Origin: Marisa cornuarietis
Lineage: Eukaryota; Mollusca; Gastropoda; Architaenioglossa; Ampullariidae
Direction: 5' to 3'
Length of the DNA stretch: 64,000 nucleotides
Assembly (NCBI GenBank): GCA_004794655.1
Contig: SMMW01000567.1
Coordinates: forward strand, 2,271,001 to 2,335,000
The position numbers were made by a program, and so were the translations under genes. Below the pieces are notes generated by a model. It did no database searches. It worked only from the letters and a program-made list of their open reading frames with translations, and was not told the origin of the DNA. How positions within the stretch are numbered: the first letter of the stretch is position 1; each line of letters starts with the position of its first letter. This document shows positions 11,475-24,104 of the stretch, piece by piece.

Positions 11475-11903
11475 CATTCATTTTTACAGCGCCGCCACCC
11501 ACTAACTTCTGGCAGGCATCAAAACCTGCCCCGGCATTGGTTAAAACGACCCACCGTTGCTGGCCCCTGTAAGGCAAATTTGTTTCCAGAATCCAGAAAG
11601 GTTAAGGATAGAACGATCATATCAAATGTCCAGTATTTCTTTTTTTTATTTTTTCTGTCTACAATCTGTCTATTGTTGTAGATAAAAAAATTTTAGTCCT
11701 TCAGCACAGTAAGTAGTGATCTAGTTGCCGAAAATCCATTTAAACAACTACCTTCACCCATCACCACCCAAAAAAACAACTTTTCAGGGATGGATATTTA
11801 CTTATTCCTTCTCAACTCTGCAACTAGATATCGCATATAACAGATTAAAGTCATAAAGAAACTACGCAGGCTGAGACAGCTCCAACAGGGGCTTACACAA
11901 GTT

Positions 11904-12109
11904 CTCCAAAGCCGCCATGGCAGTCCGGTGGCGCAACGGTTAGCGCCTGTGAACGATACAGTGAAGGTTTGCTGTCCTGGATTCAGCTCTCGTCTCGGGC
12001 ACGCTGTTCTTTCTCTGCATGTGGCATTTGCTTACAGGGCTAGCTGCCTTGCCGTGATATAGCTTTAGTTGCTGGCTCGGCGTAAAACACCAATCCTCTA
12101 AAGCCGCCA
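11904..12109 (+). mobile_element. tRNA-derived SINE with 14-bp target-site duplication
   Basis: The element (11,918-12,095) starts with a tRNA-like head: an A-box-like TGGCGCAACGGTTAGCGCC, then a B-box-like GGATTCAGCTC. A body with CAGGGCTAGCTGCCTTGCCG follows, and the 3' end is GCTCGGCGTAAAACACC. The flanks CTCCAAAGCCGCCA (11,904-11,917) and CTCTAAAGCCGCCA (12,096-12,109) match in 13 of 14 positions, as expected of a LINE-mobilised insertion. A second copy of the same family lies at 53,540-53,707 on the other strand. The head, body and tail arrangement is typical of mollusc SINEs; I cannot assign a library name. Confidence 0.85.
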
Positions 12110-12782
12110 GTAAACACATTGAGCGGCTGTCACCACAAGTCGGTCTGCACGTTCTCACGCGCTCAACTGAAGTCTTGCTTTGAACACCCCACACCCTATT
12201 TCGGTGCTGCACTTCGTACAGTTCTCATTGTTTCTTCTAGAAACCGTTCATCTTTTAAATCGACGGGCTTCTTTCGCTTTTTCGCACTTCTAACAAACTC
12301 TTACGATGTTAAGTCGCCGCCATTTCGTTTTGTAAACGCCTTCAGCCGTCGGTAACGGTGCCGCACGTTTGATGGTTTTTGCGTGACCTGGATGATACTG
12401 GCTTTTTCCGAATCGTGGGCGTGAGTGTCGCTCAGTGCTTGCGGTTTCTTTTAATGAATCGGTTTGTCTAATCTGTTTCGTTTTCGTTCAGGGGCAACTT
12501 GGAAAAATTGTGTCAGTGCACGCACACGCAAAGTGTGATGCTGCGCCAGATAAACACTCCATACTACTTCCGTTTGATGACGTCAGCTAGGGTTCTTGGA
12601 AAAGGAAAGCGAGAGAGACTTGGACACTTATTATCATCCGTGTACGTAAGGCGAAGCCAGTAATAAATACACCGAACTATAGATATCACAACTTAGTGGA
12701 TAACGACCAACGTCACCATAGAATAGATCATCATTTTTGTTTGTATTAGGACGATTGCGTTTCAGAATCGTTTTCAGCAGAT

Positions 12783-12814
<32 letters not shown>
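12783..12814. repeat. (TG)n-(AG)n compound microsatellite
   Basis: About eight TG units are followed by about eight AG units, then a G-rich run. Confidence 0.9.
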
Positions 12815-13381
12815 CTGGTGGGGGGAGGGAGAAATTCACGATGCAGGTGGTTAGTGTTGATCAAAGCACAGAAAATGAGCGTTTGGAATCGCATGGGTGC
12901 CTACCTACCATCGAAGAACAGAAGAACACGAAGCATGCATGACGAATTTTGAACGGTCACACGCAGTTTTGGTAGACCACGTGTCCAAAATATGTGATTG
13001 AGCTGCCGATCAAATGTGCTTTTGCTTGGTTTTCTAAGTGCGCAAACCACCTACAGCTGAAAGTTAGTAGAAATCAGTTATTACCATGAGACCGTTTTCA
13101 TGATAGAATAGTGAGGTGCTCGTCAGCGTCAGCATCCAAGACGACGTCTCGGCTACAGTATCCTCCTTGGTGTCGGTAAACTCACACTATAGGAACTGAA
13201 ACTCTTCTAAATAGCTCAGAGGGCACGGGACCCGCTGTCTCTTTCTGTCCTTATACACGTGTACATGGTGCTGAGGCTGTCGTACATGCGGATTGATCAG
13301 TCATTCGTACGAGGTAGGCACGCATGCGATCACAGTTTCCGGTATCCAGTAACACATTCCAAGCAGCTCAGATGCTTGAAC

Positions 13382-13422
13382 TGTGTGTGTGTGTGTGAGA
13401 GAGAGAGAGATAAAGAGAGAGA
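13382..13422. repeat. (TG)n-(AG)n compound microsatellite
   Basis: TG units are followed by AG units, with one TAA interruption in the AG part. Confidence 0.9.
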
Positions 13423-16400
13423 CCTGTATTTAGGCATACATTATAGTTTTTAAATAGTCCCACGTCGACATTTAACGACTAACCGGATTTGGCTACATTT
13501 CTAGCCGAGCGCGCTGTTACTCGGGAATGTGTCTATGTAAGACGGCCGGTCATCAGACTACAGTTCGTACCTCATCACTGCCTCCAGTAAGAAACCGGTG
13601 GTGGGGCAGATTAGATGGGGAGAGGGGTGGCATCTGACTTTGGATTACCGTTGCGCTGTTGGAACATATGCTGTTGCTGCTATTGGGTCACGGCAGACAG
13701 AATGAAGGGAGGGGAGGGGATTGCCGGGAAGCGCTCGAGCGTGATCGGGGTCTGCCTTGCGCCAGGTGTTAGGCACACCTATTGTTCCAATGTCGTGACA
13801 GCTTACATGTTTCACAGTCATCTGTGTTTGCGAGCCTTAGTTGGATGAGCTTCCTTGAGGGTCTTCGTAATCAGCTAGTGTCACATATGTGGCTTCGACC
13901 TTTTTCTGTAATCATCACGTAAACATTTGCTCAAATATAGTCTTTATTCGACTTTACATCCGGTTAAAAGCCAGGTATAAACGTTATTTCCTGCATGATG
14001 TAAACACATCCTTTTTCCCCACCCACCCCCACCCCCAAAAGAAAATCCCTGCCCCGTGGCCCTCACTGAGAAACCCCTATTTAGCAGCGGCATTTTCGTC
14101 TAAATGAGCGGATAACTGCAGATCCGTTTGGCTGTCTCACCATCATTGAGTGAAACACTATTACTAGAAGCTTTGTAGCCACTTCGCCGCCAAGCAGGAA
14201 TGTTGCGCAGATACTTAGAATTCCAACGGTCGTGGGTTCGCATACCGTGGTGAAATGCAAAGAATTAATTATGTCTGTTAACTGAGATGATTCCAATGTT
14301 GAAGCTAACATTGTTTCTCTTCGCTGGATAATTACGTGTGCAGTATATCGTGAACACACCGACATTAATAACACTCGGTTGATGCAATAGTACACATTGT
14401 ACCGCACCAGTATGCAAGTACTCATAACTCTGTCTTGTATATGTGGGCGGGGTTTGGGAGGGGGTATCTAGCTTGACATCATCCTCACATTTTAGATCTT
14501 TAAATCACCGGGTTTTTTTTATTATTGTTCATTAAATTTCGCAAATCATTTCAAAGCTGAATTCAACGATTCATTATTCTGTCTCAATTTTCACAGGAAA
14601 CATTTTGGCTTACGTTGTCTAAGTCACTGAGCTTTCTGGTAAGGGTCATTTGATATCTCCCATCTGGCCAGTAAGTCACCATACACGCGGATGACAAAAG
14701 GCTGGAATATTGGAAAGAAATGTGTAACGGCACATTACCCACATCACCCACCCGGTTCTCCACTCCATCCGACGCGGATCTCGCCATACTCAGACCAGTG
14801 TTTGGACGCGGAGAAGCGTTTTAAGCTCATGGGTAAACGCCGACAGACCCCAGAACTCTCTTCATAATGCCTGGTATTATGTTTGACTTTGTGTCGCATG
14901 TTTGCACTTTATGAAGCAGGAGTGTAAGATCCACGCGAAAGTGTTTGCATGTGGGAATGGGAGTTGGCCCAGCGACTTGAGTTTGCTTAAGGTTAAAAAA
15001 AAAACCCTTCTGCATTTTCAAAGCTATTTTCGAACTATGGATTGAGTGAGATGAGGTTAATCCTTGGCTTGATCAGCAATAAAAAATTGCTATTTTTTAC
15101 AAGTAGTAATTCATTGTTTGAATGAATTGATTCTTGAAATCAGAAGTTTGTAAGGTGTGAATGTCAGCATGTGACTAGGCGGGACATAATTTTATCTGTA
15201 TTTCTGCTCAGTGGTATACATGTAGTCATTTGGCACGTGTCACATAGCTCTTCTGAAAACAAATCACATGCTTAAAATTCATGTTAATTTTTTGTCTCCT
15301 GTCTGGCATCTTTTCTCTTGGTATACGGCAAACACTTTTTTTTTGGGGGGGGGGAGATGGGGAAGGGTCATCATAGCAAAAGAGCCTGACTGAACTCCTT
15401 GGTAAACTAGGATTTTCTCTACGAGTCTTAAAATTTGTAATTAAAGAAAACTAAAGATTTTCACAAGCAACTGTTCATCGGATCCACGCGCATGTACGTA
15501 TCTTTAGACCGTTTGCGTGTTTAGTTGCTATCAAACCAGCTGCTCGACTCTAGTTGTTTTATAGTAGGTGTGTGTTTGTGTGGACAGTTATCTCTTGTCT
15601 CGAGACCTTTGTTGTCAGTTATAAAAGACCTATCTGTGACAGATTAGGCTCGCCTTTTTATCGAAGCATTGACAGCATTTTGCACGCAAGCACGCACGCA
15701 CGCGCGCACTGGGCAGAGCAGCATCGCAAACTCTTTGCATCAGTAAATAGATTTTCTTCCTCGCAGGGACTTAAAGTGGCTGCGAATAATCTCACGTGCT
15801 TTGTCTTTTAACCAACTTTTGTGTGTGTTTGGAAGATTTTTTCTCTTTAGCCTTTAAGTGATCAGGACAATTCACTTTTTACTTCTTCTTAGTATGTATT
15901 TTGTTTTTTTTAATACTTTTGGTCACTGGAGACACCAAAGAACCCCAAATGGCCTCGGTACAATACTTTACTCAAGTCCCATTCTCAGACAGCTGTGTAT
16001 GCCAGTGGGAAGATTATAGAGGTCGACCAGTTGAAAGTAGGCCAATAGCGACTTCCTTTTCTTTGTTCACAGTCTCTTGTCGGCGTGGTCTGATTCGCCA
16101 AGCGACACCTATCTCATGCTTATACAGATGATCGCATCACTAACCTATATCCTTATCAGTGATCCCATCTTCCAAGCTGGCTTGTCCGGCTAAAATGCCA
16201 TGACCAGAGCCACGCTGACGAAAACAGTTTGAAGAAGCTAACAGGGGTGTGAGTTAAAGGAGATGGCAGTCTGGCGGAGGTGCTTAAGAGATGTTACAGT
16301 ATTGCTAAAATATTCAAGAGGTCGTGCTAGATCTCTCTTTAAAAAAAAAAGTCTGAAAAAGTTGCAGATACATATAGGAAGAAGGGGCATGCTTACTGCT

Positions 16401-17261
16401 TACTAGTGTTTTATGAGATGGTTTGAGGTATTTTGTGAGACAGTGTAGAAGGAATTGCCTCCCTTTATCACATTTGCCTCAACACCCACATATCCTGATT
16501 GTGTAGTTTGGAAGAGCCAGGAGGACACTGTCCTGTTCAGTTACAGTCCCTGGCTGTCGCGCCGTCTGCAGAGCGAAACACTTTGACAGACGTGAAGCCA
16601 GTTGTGGTTCACTGACAGGACTTGAGTTGGACGCCTAATACGAGGCCGACAGATGAAAGGGCTTGTATTTTATTAGCAGCTTCGGTAACTGTTTTGCCAT
16701 ATTCTCCCGTCTAGATGAATGTCAGTGTTCATCATTCTTTGTTGTCATTATAAACACCTCGTCTACCTGCACCAGTGTCGGGATGTAGAAGACAGTTGGA
16801 GGACTGTTGGTCACAAGAAGGGCTTCGCTGTTGTTTTTGTTTGCAGCTGACACTGCTAACAAACACGCAAAACACGGAAGCTAAGAAAGCAGTTCTGCGG
16901 TCGAGCAGGGTAGACGGCTTACCCCGACGATTCATTGTGATAAAAGTTAAAAATGAAACAAACAGGCAATGAAAACGTAGTTTACTCAGCCAGAATTTTA
17001 ACGGATGGGATTTCCAGCAATGAGTTTGCAATGATGCCGTTTCATTTCTAATGGACTGCTGGATCTTGATGCGATATAGCAAGTCCCAGGACGTTCAAGG
17101 AGCACCAGCAACTGCTGTTCTCTTTTACGCATGCGCTATAGCTAATCTACCCACAGTTGATTTGAATAGTAGCCACACTTGGTTTAGGGCAGATGTTTTG
17201 AAACTGTGCGAAGGTATGACAGGTGGTACGCGAGCAGCATGCGCCAAAATAAAAGAATGTG

Positions 17262-17280
17262 TATATATATATATATATAT
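17262..17280. repeat. (TA)n microsatellite
   Basis: About nine to ten TA units in an AT-rich context. Confidence 0.9.
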
Positions 17281-17374
17281 TTTACGGGGGCTGTATTAAG
17301 GGTTGGGAGGTGGTACTCGGTCAATTAGAATTTTAGAAAGTGGTACTAGTCTGGAAAAGTTTGAAAACCATTGG
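17281..17374 (-). mobile_element. fragment of a hAT-type inverted-repeat element
   Basis: Read on the - strand the piece begins CAATGGTTTTCAAACTTTTC and soon has GTACCAC. This resembles hAT terminal repeats of the CAGNGGTTCTCAAAC kind. The partner end is not visible, so this is a one-ended remnant. A similar end occurs at 22,812. Confidence 0.35.
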
Positions 17375-18201
17375 TTTAGGAGACACTTGTTCCATGAAAA
17401 CAGATCAAGGCGCTAAATTAAAAACATTTATGTGTAGCCTTTCTCTTGTCCAATGCAATGAACTTTTTGCTAACTAGGGAAATGCGCAATATAAATGCAC
17501 TTTATTATTATCTTTGTAGCAGGCAAATTCGTTCTTGCAAACCACAAACGAACAGCCCCACGAGTTCTCATGTCCAGCCACTTGATTCACCTGGAACGTC
17601 TGATTAAACCTTGGGGGAGAACAAGGGGGAGCGACAACTTTCCATCAATAATTATCCATTGTTATTAAACAAAAAAAGAACATGGCCAGGTGTCTGCCAC
17701 AGTGCAAGTCCCTACAGAATTAAGAACCGTTTTACACACGGTTAACGAGGCTGAAATTGGGTGGCTATGCACAACACCTTGGACGATGGAAGGAATGCTG
17801 TCTGGGTTATTAGGATAGAGGGAGGAAGGGGGAGAGAAAAGGGATGGGAGAGGGAATGGAAGGGAGGGAGTGAACGAGTTGTCAGCGCGGTCGTTGTTGC
17901 ATTATTGATACGACTGGCAGCCGTAGTCGGCCATTGACCGGCGCGCGAGTGCATCCATTACGTGTTTTATCGAGTATAGCCCGAGATTTTACGAGACTTA
18001 ACGAGGCTTGTCACTGGTCGCCCCGCCAGTTCACTTGCTGGTCCCAGGCACTCCGGTGCCTCGCAGGGCGCCACAGTTCGCTCTTCGCCCGCCTTGTTTC
18101 GTGACAGTTAATGCCGTTATCACTATAGATGTTATTGCTGGCTGCTTTGTCACTGTTAAGCCCCCCATTCTGTGTGAATCTACGAAGTGTGTGTGCGTGC
18201 T

Positions 18202-18265
18202 CGCGCGCGCGTGTGTATATATATATATGTGTGTGTGTGCGTGCGTGTATGTGTGCGTGTGTGCG
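18202..18265. repeat. 64-bp perfect alternating purine-pyrimidine tract
   Basis: CG, TG/CG, TA, TG and GT/CG blocks join without breaking purine-pyrimidine alternation from 18,202 to 18,265. Such tracts are the classical sequence class able to adopt left-handed Z-DNA. Confidence 0.85.
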
Positions 18266-18354
18266 AGTGATACGAACCTTTCCTTAGGACAGGCCAAGAT
18301 TTCAGCCATCATTTATCTGCCGAAGTGCACTACCCATCAGCTTTAACACTCAAA

Positions 18355-18455
18355 ACCAGATGACATCTCCAAATCTCAGAACAAGAGCTCTAGAACTAGA
18401 AGCTTTTAAGAAACAGTCATTTAAATCATATTTATGCTCTGTCATTGGCTCTTCC
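18355..18455 (+). pseudogene. possible C-terminal end of a LINE ORF2
   Basis: The frame reads NLRTRALELEAFKKQSFKSY, like the closing segment of many LINE reverse transcriptase ORFs (a LR....LEAFKK.LK.YL pattern). No upstream reverse-transcriptase motif is visible, so this would be a short 5'-truncated copy. Chance resemblance is possible. Confidence 0.25.
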
Positions 18456-19182
18456 TACCGCAAGAATATGGACGTCGTTATCTGCAGCACAGAAGCAGGA
18501 AGGCTGAAGTTCCATTTAAAACAACTTGCAGGAGACAAGAGTTGTTTATAGACAGCCGGGGACACGTGTCGCGAGCCCTAATGGATCTGACTGCGTTGGG
18601 TGCAGATGTTCAAAACAAGTAAACCGTGTGGTTTATAGAGGCTTGATTGGCTTACACGATGTTTCACAACGCTGCCTGATGTCCTTCTGCATATTTTCTC
18701 TGCTTCCGTCGACGTCATCGGCACACCTGCATTGACTGTTCCAAGGCAGAATTTTGCCGCTTAGCTTCATCTCTGTTTGCGCAAGGTGCACGGCTGGCTC
18801 CATTCCAGTTACTTCTCTCGTTTTGTCTGGCCCTGAATAACGCTTACGTTACGAGAGAGGAAATAACTATAGCAGAACACCCATCTCCCACAGGTCCCAC
18901 CTGCACAAAAATTAAACTTCTTTGCCCTAGATTAATATCTCTTATAAACACTAGGATAGAAAGATCTACGCCTATTGTGCCTATATATAACTATGGAATT
19001 AATATAGTGAATTTCCCCGTGCGAAGGGGTAACCGATGCTATGTTTTTACTAGACTACAAACAAATAAACAGTTTAACACACAATGAAGCAGATAATTAA
19101 AACGTAATTAACAACATATACAGTACAGGGACGAAATTGGGAAAATGGGGTATGAGCACTCTCTCTCACTCTTGAGAAACTT

Positions 19183-19244
19183 TGTGTGTGTGTGTGTGTG
19201 ATGATTGATGATGATGACTGATTGATCGATGATGATTGATGATC
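19183..19244. repeat. (TG)n followed by degenerate TGAT/CGAT repeats
   Basis: Nine TG units run into a 45-bp stretch of GATGATTGAT-type units. Confidence 0.85.
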
Positions 19245-20394
19245 ATATAATTGTGGAATGGACAGGTGTCTCTGCTTTGCGAACCACAGACTTCTCAGAC
19301 CTCTTCTGATTAGAGATAATGATGAATAAGACTGTTTGACAAACTTTTCATGCACCTGTTCTCGCCTCGTATCAATTGCTTTTACACTTTGCTTAACTAC
19401 CTGCTGCTTGGGCTAAGTGACACAATTTTTAAAATATTTGTATTCACTTCACCCTTTGCTTAACTTTATTTCTTACAGTCTGTAATCATTGTTTTTGTTT
19501 GTTGGCAAGCTTATGCCAATATTTCCATGTGCTGTGTTTGCTGTATTTATGTGTCATTAGAAATGGTAGAGATGTTGAGAGGGGGTTGATTTTATAATGT
19601 GCATCACACTTAGAGTAACAACTCTAGAAAAATGTTTACCACAGCCATTTCCTCTATTGTCACACGTGACAATCACAGTCCACATGCACATGCACACACG
19701 TTGCCTGCTCATTTCCAGATACAACAATGGATTCTGGCAGTCTATGAAACACAATAATAATTGTAAATATTGCGGTAATTTTTGCCACCATTTAACTTCA
19801 TGGGTCCAGCGCGATGAACTATAAAGACATTTCATCAGAAATTCGGACTAGTGTTCTGTCAAAATGGTCCCATTAACCGTTGTGCATAAGATCTTATTGC
19901 TTCTTATAAGCTGAGAATGAACCCACAAGGCGAAGCAAACAACCGGAAACTGTCTTCAAAGTTTTCAATGGCGGCCTTCACCTGAACGTGTTCGCGGTCA
20001 CGTGGTCACGAAACTCCTCCATTGGTACGTTGCGTGGACTTCCAGAAATAAAAAGGGGCATGTAAATAATAATGGCCGCAGTGCACTTGCTGTGTGTTTC
20101 CTCAGGTTCGTGGTTCTGAGGCCCTGTATTAGTGTACAGCTGTGAGATGGCGAGGAGCTCCTGCCAAGCATAGCTTGGTATCTCTGGGTGCGCATCATCA
20201 TTGTTGCGCAGGCGTTTATGCACAGCTCCCCCGGAATGCCCCCCCCACCACCACCATGTTTACACTGACGGTCGTCGCCGGCGGCTAACTGGAATGCCCT
20301 CATTAAACACCTCCACGTTTGGAAGCGCTGTCTCTGCTAATAGGTCCCAGGCTGATGGAGCGAGGGCTCTGGAACTCTGTAGTAAAAGCAAGCA

Positions 20395-20456
20395 AGTGTG
20401 TTTGTGTGTGTGTGCGCGAGAGAGAGAGAGAAAGAGAGGGAGAGGAAGTGAAAGAG
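20395..20456. repeat. (TG)-(CG)-(AG) compound microsatellite
   Basis: TG units pass through CGCG into AG units, then an imperfect GA-rich tail. Confidence 0.85.
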
Positions 20457-20607
20457 CAATGCTACTCTTAAGGGTACAGCATGTTACAAAAAACATTTAA
20501 AGCCATCCAGACATAAGAGTCAGCAGATAGAGAACATGAGACTATTCCCCCATTAATATCGGATTACCTAGTTAACCTAAAGTCAGAACATGTTCATTCT
20601 AAATACT

Positions 20608-20640
20608 AGAGAGCGAGAGAGAGAGAGACAGACAGAGACA
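20608..20640. repeat. (GA)n microsatellite with GACA end
   Basis: GAGAGCGAGAGAGAGAGAGA, then GACAGACAGAGACA. Confidence 0.8.
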
Positions 20641-21954
20641 ATCTAAAGAAGACAAATGATGGGAGTGCAGAAGAGTAAAGCCCATACTGTTTACATGGAG
20701 CTCTTAACTTAAAAAGAGAGGTGTAGATTTCTTCTTCGGTGTTATATTGCTGACACGTTGCTGTGATATATTTTCAAAGAGAATGGAAGAATACTGGCTG
20801 ACTGCAAAGCATCAGTTCTTTTAACTGCTCGATGCGAGCTAAACGATGGCGATGGTGTAATGTTAAACCGATAGGAGGCAGGGCGGGGTGCACAGTACGC
20901 CACAGACTGGATGGATAACTGGTGAGCTAACATGCTTATAAAGTATTAGTGGTTTTTCCGACATCTACGTCCCATCCAGTTAGCGACTTTGTTTCCAGCA
21001 AACTTCGGCCACACATGCCCGGTCCGTTTTTTTTGTTTTTTGTTTTTTTGTATAGTCGTGCCTAGTTAGCATCCAGCGGCATGTTGTACACCTAATCCCA
21101 TCAGTGAGAGCACCATCTACCCCCTCCCCCAACACCCCCCTTTACCCCCGAAGTCAACACAGACTGACTAGACCGAGGGGTTAGCTGAATATTTGCAATC
21201 ATGATTAACTCGTGGCGAAAATCCCGTGCAGGTTTCTGAGCGTGGATAGCGTGACACTACGCAACGTTTGGTAATGAGGATGGTGGTTCAGCATGCCTGA
21301 TAAGAGAATAACTTCAAAGTCAGCTTCTGAGCTCTTCCGGATCTACTTCTTGTCCTGTTATGGAGCTACTCACACGTGAAATAACATAGGTGCGCATAAA
21401 AGGCAGATGCCGTGAGAAGGCGTAGTAACCGTTCCGCGTTCGTTTGAGATCAAAGGGCATCATACAAGTCATTACAACAGTATACCAAGAGGGTGTTTTA
21501 AAACAGGAACAACGTGCGTTAGGACACTGTCACCTGACCGCTTACAGTTACACACGAATGGTTTACGGAGCGTGACTTAAACCTTAATCGTACTTTTTTG
21601 TTGTTGTCAAAGACCACTGCAAGGAGTGTCGGGATATTATGTTTGTCCTTTCTAGAGCTTTCTGGATTAGCAGACGACAGGAGATCTTGCCTTTTATTGG
21701 GCATGGATCTTCAGTTTGTTTTAATCTGGAAGAGTTTTTAAGCCTCGCATAGACATATCTTTAGAACGTTAATCATTTCTATTTGCCTCTAGGTTCGTTC
21801 ATAAATGTTTGGCTCATCTACTCGGTAATAACTCGTTATTGAATTTTTATACGCTTAATAAAACCTTTATAGCCACGAGCAGTCAGTGGTCATATTAGAG
21901 TTTGTCTTCATTTCTTCAGATTGACTTCTTAGCTGGCAGTTCTTCCTCATCTCA

Positions 21955-22055
21955 CCAGACTATTTGTCGTATTACCAGACAGTTTGTCATCATCTTAAAG
22001 TTTGTCGTCGTTTCACGGGACAGTTTGTCGTCGTCTTACAAACAGTTTGATGTCT
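21955..22055. repeat. degenerate array of about 20-23 bp units
   Basis: Four to five copies of a CAGTTTGTCGTCGTCTTA-like unit, each diverged and slightly different in length. Confidence 0.6.
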
Positions 22056-22299
22056 GCGGGAAGCTCGTGTGCAGTTGTAAGTGGGAGAATGAATGACATT
22101 TAGGGACAACTTGGACCTAGGTGGATGTGATATCCCTGCTACTTAATTGTTTATTAAGATGGGTCCTGTGGGACAAGGAGTGGCAAATATATTACTTCCA
22201 CGTCGACAACTAAAAAGGATAAAGCTAATTAAGTTTTCTGTGAATGTCCCTGCAGGTTGCAAAGAGAGAGAAGTAGGGTGTATTACATGCTCGCGCCGC

Positions 22300-22318
22300 A
22301 CACACACACACACACACA
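22300..22318. repeat. (CA)n microsatellite
   Basis: About nine CA units after CGCGCCG. Confidence 0.9.
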
Positions 22319-22811
22319 AAACGGGGATGGGAGAAGAAAGAATACCCAACTCTATCGTTTTCCTTATTTACTTGAAGAAAGCTTCTTTTTTATACCCTGA
22401 AACTTAACGTCAAAGAGTTCTGCGCTTTAAGTTACAGTGACAAGACAAGGCTATTAGAATAAATGTGGAGGGCTGCGAGTACACAGAAAGCCATTTTATA
22501 CGAGCTTGATGAACGGAGACTGGTCAGGTGTGTATTTCAGCCAAGTCGTTAATCTCCTTTCCCGAGATATCGAAGTGATCGGGGGAAAAAGTCTTCAGCG
22601 AAAGTAAACAAACCCCAAATAAACTTGTTTTTCCTCGTTCAGCCTGATCTGCAAGGTTTGTCTCTTTGATGGCGACGTTAATCTGTGAGAACATCTCGGT
22701 GCCACCATCTTGTTACCTGATACCGCCTGGCTGAGTGTTTGTCGGACAGAGCAGCATCGGTACAGGGCAGGTGGGCAGGTGGAGGAGAGAGCGGCCCATA
22801 CCTGTAGACCA

Positions 22812-22850
22812 GAGGTTAACAAAATGCCTAGGACCCCTAGGTGGTACTAA
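22812..22850 (+). mobile_element. possible hAT-type terminal repeat fragment
   Basis: CAGAGGTTAACAAAATGCC followed by CCCCTAGGTGGTAC resembles the start of hAT elements related to the 17,281-17,374 fragment. No partner terminus or target duplication is seen. Confidence 0.25.
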
Positions 22851-23794
22851 AGAGGAGAAGCAAAGCTGTGAACACTAGGAGGTTATGTGGAAAAGACATT
22901 GACTGAAGGGTGGGTTATTTAGCGTTTCGACTGGTGTAGAAGTTCTGCCAGGGCTACCGGAAACCATTCTGATCTTGCCCACCTACCAGCTGTGGACCCG
23001 TGGAGGGTAAAAATCAACATTGGTTTCGACACGGTGAACCATTTACTCTACACTACCCCTTACCCCCACTGCGTTAAGGGACCCTAACCCTTTTAGCCTA
23101 CCTAGGATATTAATAAATGGAGGTGTCGGACATTTTCAGATTAGCAAGAGGTGGCATTTTAGTGTCTCGTCCAAATTAACTGCCCCTCTGACTGAGCAGG
23201 GGTAGGAGGATGCGGCCTTTGTGGTGCAGCTGTGGACCGAAAGAAAAGCGGTCTCATATATCCACAACTACTGTCCTTCCGGGCGAAATCCAGGTTTGTT
23301 CACAATGGGTACCTGCACGTGACTGCTGTCGCTGCTATTGTCAGACGATCAGCAGCGGATCATCTGTCTAGACAGGGCTCACACTGTCAGTCGCACCACT
23401 GGCTTTTCCTCAACAACTGCTACCGTCCCCAGCATGTTCGACGCTAGGTGTCACTACCAATCGCTGATTCCGGACTCTGATACGCGGAACGTTTTTCTGT
23501 GGACCGCTGTCCTCGCCTCAGGGGCGACTAGCGCGAGATGTTGTCACAGTGAGGTTGCGCGGTGAGAGCCGCAGCAATCCTGCCTGCAGGCCGTTGGTAA
23601 CCGCCGTCGTTGCCAGACTGGAGGTATGGCGCCGTCCCACCCCTCCTCCTTTCGCCAAAAACCTTCACAATCCTTCAATAGTGACGTTTGCTGCTAGAGG
23701 GTTGCCATCGGTTCTGACATCTATTTTTAGCAACGCGCGGGAGTCCAGTTCTCTAGGTGTTAACAAAAATTAGTTCATTAATTTCTTAGTTTTA

Positions 23795-23985
23795 TGTGGT
23801 TGCTATCAGTAACAGCTTAAATCGTAAAGTCCTGGGTTCAGATCCAGCGTGCACACTTATTCCTGATTGTCGGGTGTTTTCTTTGCTTACTCCAGTGTCC
23901 TTTCCCCTTTTTTTCACCCTTTCATCCTTAGTGGGAACTTGCCGTTAGGTAGACTCACATTTTTTATCACGCCAACCAACACTTG
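23795..23985 (+). mobile_element. SINE-like element with B box
   Basis: AAAGTCCTGGGTTCAGATCC carries a B-box-like GGGTTCAGATC. A pyrimidine-rich body follows, with a 3' part ending ATCACGCCAACCAAC. The A box is not clear and no target duplication was found. Confidence 0.4.
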
Positions 23986-24104
23986 AGAAAAAAGCAATAG
24001 AGAAAAGTAATTTCTAGAAACGGAAATGTTGTTTGAACCGCCATCTCTCGATTAACATTTGTTTTTCTTCTAAACGTTGCCTTGACTCTATTTGATTCAT
24101 CTTG

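Larger units (their letters stand above)
12110..17261. other. intron-like or intergenic DNA with microsatellites, no gene seen
   Basis: Open frames here are short and overlapping, with none recognised. Notable points are a CRE palindrome at 12,578-12,585, compound microsatellites at 12,783 and 13,382, a G-run near 15,343-15,353, an alternating CACG run at 15,682-15,708, and a B-box-like GTGGGTTCGCATACC at about 14,230 that may be a worn SINE head. Confidence 0.4.
18456..21954. other. no gene seen; several microsatellites
   Basis: Open frames are short and unrecognised. Simple repeats at 19,183, 20,395 and 20,608 are listed separately. A T-rich run lies at 21,027-21,048. Confidence 0.4.

Noticed and set aside
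14205..14245. tRNA-like T-arm (GTGGGTTCGCATACC)
   Set aside because: No A box or cloverleaf can be drawn; at most a worn SINE head.
15980..16020. QLCMPVG stretch resembling the GAF-A LCMP motif expected in the next PDE exon
   Set aside because: The frame has none of the expected preceding residues, no acceptor in register, and stops after three more codons.
20201..20500. 99-codon frame with an ending that could recall a LINE ORF2 terminus
   Set aside because: On inspection the pattern is too weak and the end is translated (TG)n-(AG)n microsatellite.
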